Origin: Chlamydomonas sphaeroides
Lineage: Eukaryota; Chlorophyta; Chlorophyceae; Chlamydomonadales; Chlamydomonadaceae
Direction of reading: 5' to 3'
Assembly: GCA_001662425.1 (NCBI GenBank)
Contig: BDDC01000062.1
Span: 76,037 to 90,580, forward strand
DNA: 14,544 nucleotides
This document shows positions 9,715-14,544 of the stretch, in pieces. A program made the position numbers and the translations under genes. The number at the start of each line of letters is the position of its first letter. The first letter of the stretch is position 1. The notes below the pieces were generated by a model. That model did not search any database, was not told the DNA's origin, and saw only the letters and a list, made by a program, of their open reading frames with translations.

Positions 9715-12700
9715 ATGGCGCCCATGGTGTCGTCCGCCGACTTACACTTCTGCGGCAGCCTCTCGGGCCTGCAGTGGCTCGGCCCGCTAACACCTTGCAC
9801 CTTTGAAACCGGCGCGGCTGTCATCCTACTCACCGTGACGCTCGTGTCGCTGCTCGCTCAGGTGAGGCAGCCAGCCTCCCTCGTTCTTTTCGGCTGCCGC
9901 TCTCGCACCGCCGCCCCCCCCCCCCCCCGACACACACGTTCCCCTCCCTTTCCCCCGTCTATCTTCCCGCAGGGCACCCGCCTCGCCGTGCTGCACCAGC
10001 TCCGCCTCACCGGCCGCGTGCGCCGCGGCGTCAGCGGCCTCAACGGCGCCGCCATCGCCGCCGCGCTCTTCCTGGCCGGCACCCACGTCCTGCACTGCAT
10101 CGTGTCAGCGATCGTACTCCGTGACCCCTTGCCGTACCATGTCGTACACCACGGGGCGCTCGCGCTGGTGTGGTCCACCGTGGCCGTGTGCGCCGTCTAC
10201 ACCGCCCGGCTGCCGGCGGGTGTGGACTTCCGGCCTGTGACGGGGGCTGCGACACTCATGTACTGCGTCAGGTGCGTGGCGCTACTGATGCGCTCCTCGT
10301 ATCTTCCTCGTATCGATTCCATCAATGCATCGACGATGCTTATTCGATAAGCTGTGAAGACAACACCAGCCGAAATGCGAAGGCGCAGCTGAGGCAGTGT
10401 GGGACCGGGGGCAGAGCAGCCGGGGCAAAGAGACGCCTGCGTCGCACTCATGAGCGTGGATGGGGAATGCGGCGCTGTCATACTGCGTTGGGGTTGAGGC
10501 AGGGGGCTGGTGGGGCGCGGAGCTGCGGCTCGGTGGGCGTGGATGAGGCGCGGCGTAGGGACGAGCAAGGGTGGTGCAGGCCAAGGCTCGGGGGTGCGCG
10601 GGGCCGAGGCGTGGATGCATGCACCACCACCACTGCGCCAGGCAGGCAGGCGTGGCATGTTAGGGATGCCGCCTGCGGTTCCGCTCCCCACCCAACCCCG
10701 TCTCGCCCATTTTACCCACCGTCCCCCTCCACTTGCCCCTCCCCCTGCCCCCCTCCCCGCCTCAGCCTGTACCTCTACTACCGCCTCTACTTCGACCCCC
10801 ACGGCGTCCCCCTGTCGTACACCAAGGCATCCATCTGGACCGCCATGCTGCAGGCGAGGGGAGAGCCAGCAGGGGGAAGAAGCAGGAGGGAAGGGACGAC
10901 GCGGGCAGGGGCCGAGGGGTCGAGGGGCAACACGGCACGCGTGTCGCCCCCGCCTCGCACGGCCACCCAGCAGCCGTGCCTTGCCTAACCAAGCTCCCCA
11001 CCTCCCCACCACCCCTTTCCTTTCCCTGCTGCCCCCGGGCCGCTGCCCGCAGGCCTTTGTGGCAGCCGCCTCCACCTGGCTGGGACACAAGCGAGCCTGC
11101 ACTGACCCCTCCACAGCCACACTGCAGGCGAGCCCCCGACGCAGCCGCTGCACCCGCCGCCGCAGCCGCCGCAGCGCCCGACGTCGGGGTCCGCCCCTCG
11201 CCCGGCTGCCGAAAGCCCCGCTGCGCAGCTCCCCGGCGGATGCCGCAGTGGATGCCGCTCCCTGGCCCTGGCCCACACCCGTCCCCTCCGCCTCACCCCC
11301 CTCCGCCTCCCTTCGCTTCCTCCCCCCGCCGCACAGGCCCAGGTCGGCTTTGGCTCCGGCTACGAGCCGCTGCCCGCCTCCGCCTCCGCGGCGGCGGCGG
11401 CGGCCGAGGACGGCCGCGCCTCGGGCGCCGCCGCCAAGCCCACCGCCGGCGGCGGCAGCGGCGCGGGGCCCTCCTTGGCGGGCGCTGCTGGCGGCGGCGG
11501 TGGCGAGGGCGATGAGCGCACCTGGCTGTCGCTGTTTGGCGACGCGTGCACGTACGTGTGGCCCGAGGACCCATGGCTGCAGGTGGGGTGCGTGGTGGGA
11601 CTCGTGTTTGCACCAGTTGTACCGCATTACGGGGCTGCCTGGCGCTGCCACGCTGCCGCACCTTGCACAGCCCTTCCCCAACACCGCACCCGCATACCAC
11701 AACACAGTATGTTACCTATTTCTGAACACACTGTACATCTCTATTTCTAAACACACGCATCGCCCTCCTTCTCGGCGTGTTACTCTGTTGCTTTCCCTAA
11801 AAGCTGAACGCACGTACCACCCTCCTGCCCTCTATGCCCGCCCCTCAGGCCCGCACCATGGGCTGCATGGCGCTGCTGGTGGCCATGCGCTTCGTGAACC
11901 TGGCGGTGCCCATCCTTTACAAGCACGTGGTGCGTGCACTGGCGGCACTGGCAGGCAGCGGCGGTGTCTGCGGCTCGTGCGCATCCGGCGGGCGCAAGGC
12001 CCGCGCCCCTCGTGGTACCTGCACCGGCATGACCCTCCTTGGCGGCCCCGATGCTCGATGTGCAGCTGCTATGCCCTCAACGCCCCGTTCGCAACCCACC
12101 GCCTATGCCACCCACCCCCGCCCAGGTGGATATCCTGGCGGCGGCCACGGGCGGCGGCGGCCGCTCGCCCTCGGCCCGCGCCGGCGGCGCCCGGCCGCTG
12201 CTGGACACGCTGGTCGCACTGCGCCTCGTGGCCCCCCAGCCGCCGCTGCCGCTGCCCGAGCCGGCGGCCGAGCTGCAGCCGGCGGCCTGGGCCTGGCTCG
12301 GCGGCGGCGCCGCCGCAGGCGGCAGCGGCAGCGGCGGGTCCAGCCCTGCCGGCGAGGTCACCTTTGGCCAGCTGGTGTGGCCGTGGATCGTGCTGTACCT
12401 GGCGGCGGTGTTCTTCCAGGGCGGGGCGGGCGGCGGCATCGTGGGCTTCATCAACAACGTCAGGTGCGCGGCCAGCGGCAAACACGCCGTGGCATCAGCG
12501 TGGCATGGTCCCACTGTCGCCCATGGTCTTGGTGGTCCATGACGGCGCAATGGCAAAGTAGAAAGCATGACGGCGACGGGTGGCGTCGTGGGCTGCGGCT
12601 CGTTGGTTGCTGCAGCGCCTCCGGTCGGAAGGGACACACGAGCCGCGCAGACACATTTCGCCGCCGCCTGCTGCCTCTCTTCCCGCAGGTCGTACCTGTG

Positions 12701-14483
12701 GATCCCAGTCTCGCAGGACGCCTACAGGTGCGCCTGGGGGGCCCAGTGGGGCGGCGGCGGCGGCATGGCGAGGCAATCAGGGCAGGCACGTTGACCTGGC
12801 CGGGGAGCGCGGCTGGGGGGCTGGGGAGATGCGGCGGTGGCCAGCCTCGCTTGAGGATGCCGCTTGCCGGGGCCCCAGGGCCGGAACACGACAGCAGCGG
12901 AACCGCGCCGATGTGCCGCGCAGCTGTCGTTCCTCCTCCCGGCCATACCTGTGGCCGCCTCCCACTGCACCTCCATCGCCCGCAATCACCTCGCGTGTGT
13001 GTGGGTACCGGTGCGCTTCACCCAAGGCGCATCCCCATCGCCGCCCCTTCCTCCCCCCACCCCAGGCGCATCTCGCTGCGTGTGTTTGATCACGTCATGG
13101 GCCTGGACCTCACCTTCCACCTGCGCAAGAAGACGGGCGAGGTGACCAAGGTGGTGGACCGCGGCACCAACGCCATGCAGAACATTCTGTCGACCATCCT
13201 GTTCAACATCCTGCCCCAGGTACGGGGGGCGCGGCTGGGCTGCGCGGGTAGCGAGCCAGGCCCCGAGGCCATTCCCGTCGAGTGCTGGGCTCTGCTTGTG
13301 CACCAGCATGTCATGTGCCCCGTCCTGCCCTCCCATTCTCTCCCCTGCCGCCACCTACCCGCCCCGCAGATCTTCGACGTCCTGGCGGCCGCCACCTACC
13401 TGGCACAGGTGGGGCCGCGTCATATGCCACCACACACCTCCATAAACTGGGTTAGCTTTCATCATGGGATCCTACGCACCCGTCACATGCACACCGCCAC
13501 ACCGCAACGCCCGCGCCACCTGCCCAGGCGCTGGAGCCCACCATTGCCATCATCGTGTTCTTCACCGTCGGCTCCTACATCCCGCTCACCATCATCATCA
13601 CCGAGTGGCGGGGCAAGCTGCGGCGCGAGATGAACTCCACCGACCAGGCAAGCGCGGGGGTGCTGGGGCTGCGGGCGGGGGCCGGAGGGGGAACACGTGG
13701 CTTGGATTACCGTGTGCGCCAGGCGTGGGACCAGCTGTGCTGCCGCGTGCTGGCGTCATGCCTCGGGCTGGGGGAGGTCGGGCTGGGGGCGGTCGACAGC
13801 GCTGCAGGCCCCCGGGGTGCTCGCCGCCACCCGGCTCCGCCACCACCACGGCACCACCCCACCTCACGCCACCTCACCTCACCCGGCGCGCCCCTCCCGT
13901 TGGGCCCGAGCTCCTGGCTCGGTTCGCGAATGACCAGCTCGCTACTCCCCCGGTGCATACCCTCCCGCTGCGCGCGCCCGCGCCCCGCCGCAGGTCAAGA
14001 GCGCCCGCGCCACCGACGCGCTGCTCAACTACGAGACCGTCAAGTACTTCACCAACGAGAGGTGCGGCCCGGGGGGTTGCCTGCCGGGGCGCTGCAGCTC
14101 GGGCGCCAACACGGCCTGTCGAGCCAGTCGCGCGCAGGCCAGCCCCGCGGCAGCGCCCCGCTACGGCCGCGGCAGCAGCAGTGTGCTGCCCCACGGCGCC
14201 AGCCCCCGCCTTGCCGACCGCCCCACGGCCTGCGGCCGAGGACTTGCCGCCGCTCACGGCCGTGGTTCCCGCTCCGCTGGCCCCTGGCACGACGTCGCCT
14301 TGCTGCCCTGTCCTCCCGCCCTCCCCCGCCCTGCCTTCAGCCACGAGTCCAAGCAGTACTCTGCCGCCATCGCCGCCTACCAGGACGCCGAGTTCCGCTC
14401 CATGTCGTCCATCAACCTGCTCAACGTGGTGCAGAGCGCCATCATGTTTGCCGGCATCAGCACCGGGCTGCTCGTGTGCGCGG
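9715..14483 (+). CDS. ABCB6/HMT1-type half-size ABC transporter, 5' part (ATP-binding domain beyond right edge)
   Basis: Thirteen exons: 9715-9861, 9973-10271, 10766-10853, 11053-11127, 11337-11582, 11849-11929, 12126-12463, 12689-12727, 13066-13219, 13370-13408, 13528-13647, 13994-14061 and 14341-14483. Every junction keeps frame, giving about 612 residues before the edge. The ATG at 9715 has a good context (CACCATGG). Residues 1 to about 200 hold four or five hydrophobic segments, the extra N-terminal domain TMD0. A linker includes DERTWLSLFGDACTYVWPED, and core-domain helices start at residue 286. Family hallmarks are FHLRKKTGEV...DRGTN (455-473), TEWRGKLRREMN (527-538) and LLNYETVKYF (552-561). 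ABCB6/HMT1 proteins (fission-yeast and animal HMT1, human ABCB6) move thiol-metal complexes or porphyrins across internal or plasma membranes using ATP. Substrate and membrane here are inference. ATM1/ABCB7 is less likely because TMD0 is present. The Walker motifs are not in the window. Confidence 0.9.
9862..9972 (+). other. Intron 1 of the ABC transporter: 111 bp, in frame and stop-free
   Basis: The donor is CAG|GTGAGG and the acceptor TTCCCGCAG, with a run of 15 C at 9914-9928. The length is a multiple of three and the flanking frame reads through with no stop, so retention would insert 37 residues into TMD0 just after the first membrane segment. The inserted peptide would be Pro/Arg/Ser-rich with a long proline run, unlike a membrane domain, so splicing is the likely normal outcome. 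Confidence 0.75.
10854..11052 (+). other. Putative GC-AG intron 3 of the ABC transporter
   Basis: Exon 3 reads well to ATGCTGCAG and is followed by GCGAGG. No usable GT donor lies nearby, and the next acceptor, CCCGCAG before GCCTTTGTG, joins in phase 0. The join gives IWTAMLQAFVAAASTWLGHK, a plausible last TMD0 helix. It is less certain than intron 11 because TMD0 is poorly conserved and exon 4 has weaker codon bias than its neighbours. Confidence 0.5.
11128..11336 (+). other. Putative GC-AG intron 4 of the ABC transporter
   Basis: Exon 4 (25 codons) ends in CTGCAG followed by GCGAGC, the same CTGCAG|GCGAG context as the preceding intron. The acceptor is CCGCACAG before GCCCAGGTC. Phase is 0 on both sides, so skipping exon 4 altogether (joining 10853 to 11337) would also keep frame; the two possibilities cannot be separated by eye. 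Confidence 0.45.
11716..11756 (+). repeat. Short direct repeat in intron 5 of the ABC transporter
   Basis: CTATTTCTGAACACAC at 11716-11731 recurs as CTATTTCTAAACACAC at 11741-11756, with one mismatch in 16. The repeat lies in an AT-richer patch of a 266-bp intron. No function is evident. Confidence 0.8.
13648..13993 (+). other. GC-AG intron 11 of the ABC transporter
   Basis: The coding sequence ...MNSTDQ ends in GACCAG, followed by GCAAGC, which is the classic GC-donor context. The acceptor is CCGCCGCAG before GTCAAGAGC. Joining here gives MNSTDQVKSARATDALLNYETVKYF, which matches the ABCB6/HMT1 pattern across the junction without gap or insertion, so the GC donor is well supported by family alignment. 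Confidence 0.8.
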
Positions 14484-14544
14484 GTGGGTGGAGCGGCGGG
14501 GCGGGAGGGGTTGCGGGGATGGGGGTGTGGGGGGGGGGCGTGGG

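Overview
The window looks like nuclear DNA from a chlamydomonadalean green alga (Chlamydomonas/Volvox relatives). The evidence is very high GC, coding third positions that are nearly all G or C, many short GT-AG introns (about 110-560 bp) whose donors favour GTGCG and GTGAG, Ala/Gly/Pro/Gln homopolymer runs inside exons, and protein families typical of a eukaryote. There is no bacterial-style operon, CRISPR array, tRNA or rRNA that I can see. All gene models below were built by hand from splice signals, reading-phase agreement and protein-family resemblance; none is backed by transcripts.

Layout. (1) 1-1342, minus strand: the 5' part of an ankyrin-repeat gene (four exons visible, 3' end outside the window). 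(2) 1343-2745: about 1.4 kb without a convincing gene. It must hold the ankyrin gene's upstream region and the 3' UTR of the next gene. (3) 2746-9067, minus strand: a seven-exon gene for an unrecognised protein of about 1489 residues. It has an acidic/basic N-terminus, about four membrane segments, and a very long low-complexity tail with a duplicated Gln-rich module, an Ala-rich helix, a cluster of Ser/Thr-Pro sites and a proline run. (4) 9068-9714: a 647-bp divergent intergenic region with a strong G-quadruplex motif. (5) 9715-14483 and beyond the right edge, plus strand: the first 13 exons of an ABCB6/HMT1-type half-size ABC transporter, covering the extra N-terminal membrane domain (TMD0) and much of the core membrane domain. 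The ATP-binding domain lies past the edge.

The ABC transporter is the securest call and the only gene whose family suggests a job: ATP-driven export or sequestration of heavy-metal-thiol conjugates or porphyrin-like compounds. The transporter and the large membrane/Gln-rich gene are head to head and may share regulation, but nothing in the sequence proves that they work together. The points most worth checking are the unknown membrane protein with its duplicated Gln-rich module, the apparent use of GC-AG introns in the transporter (one strongly supported, two less so), a stop-free in-frame first intron, an enlarged loop in the transporter, and the G-quadruplex between the two genes.
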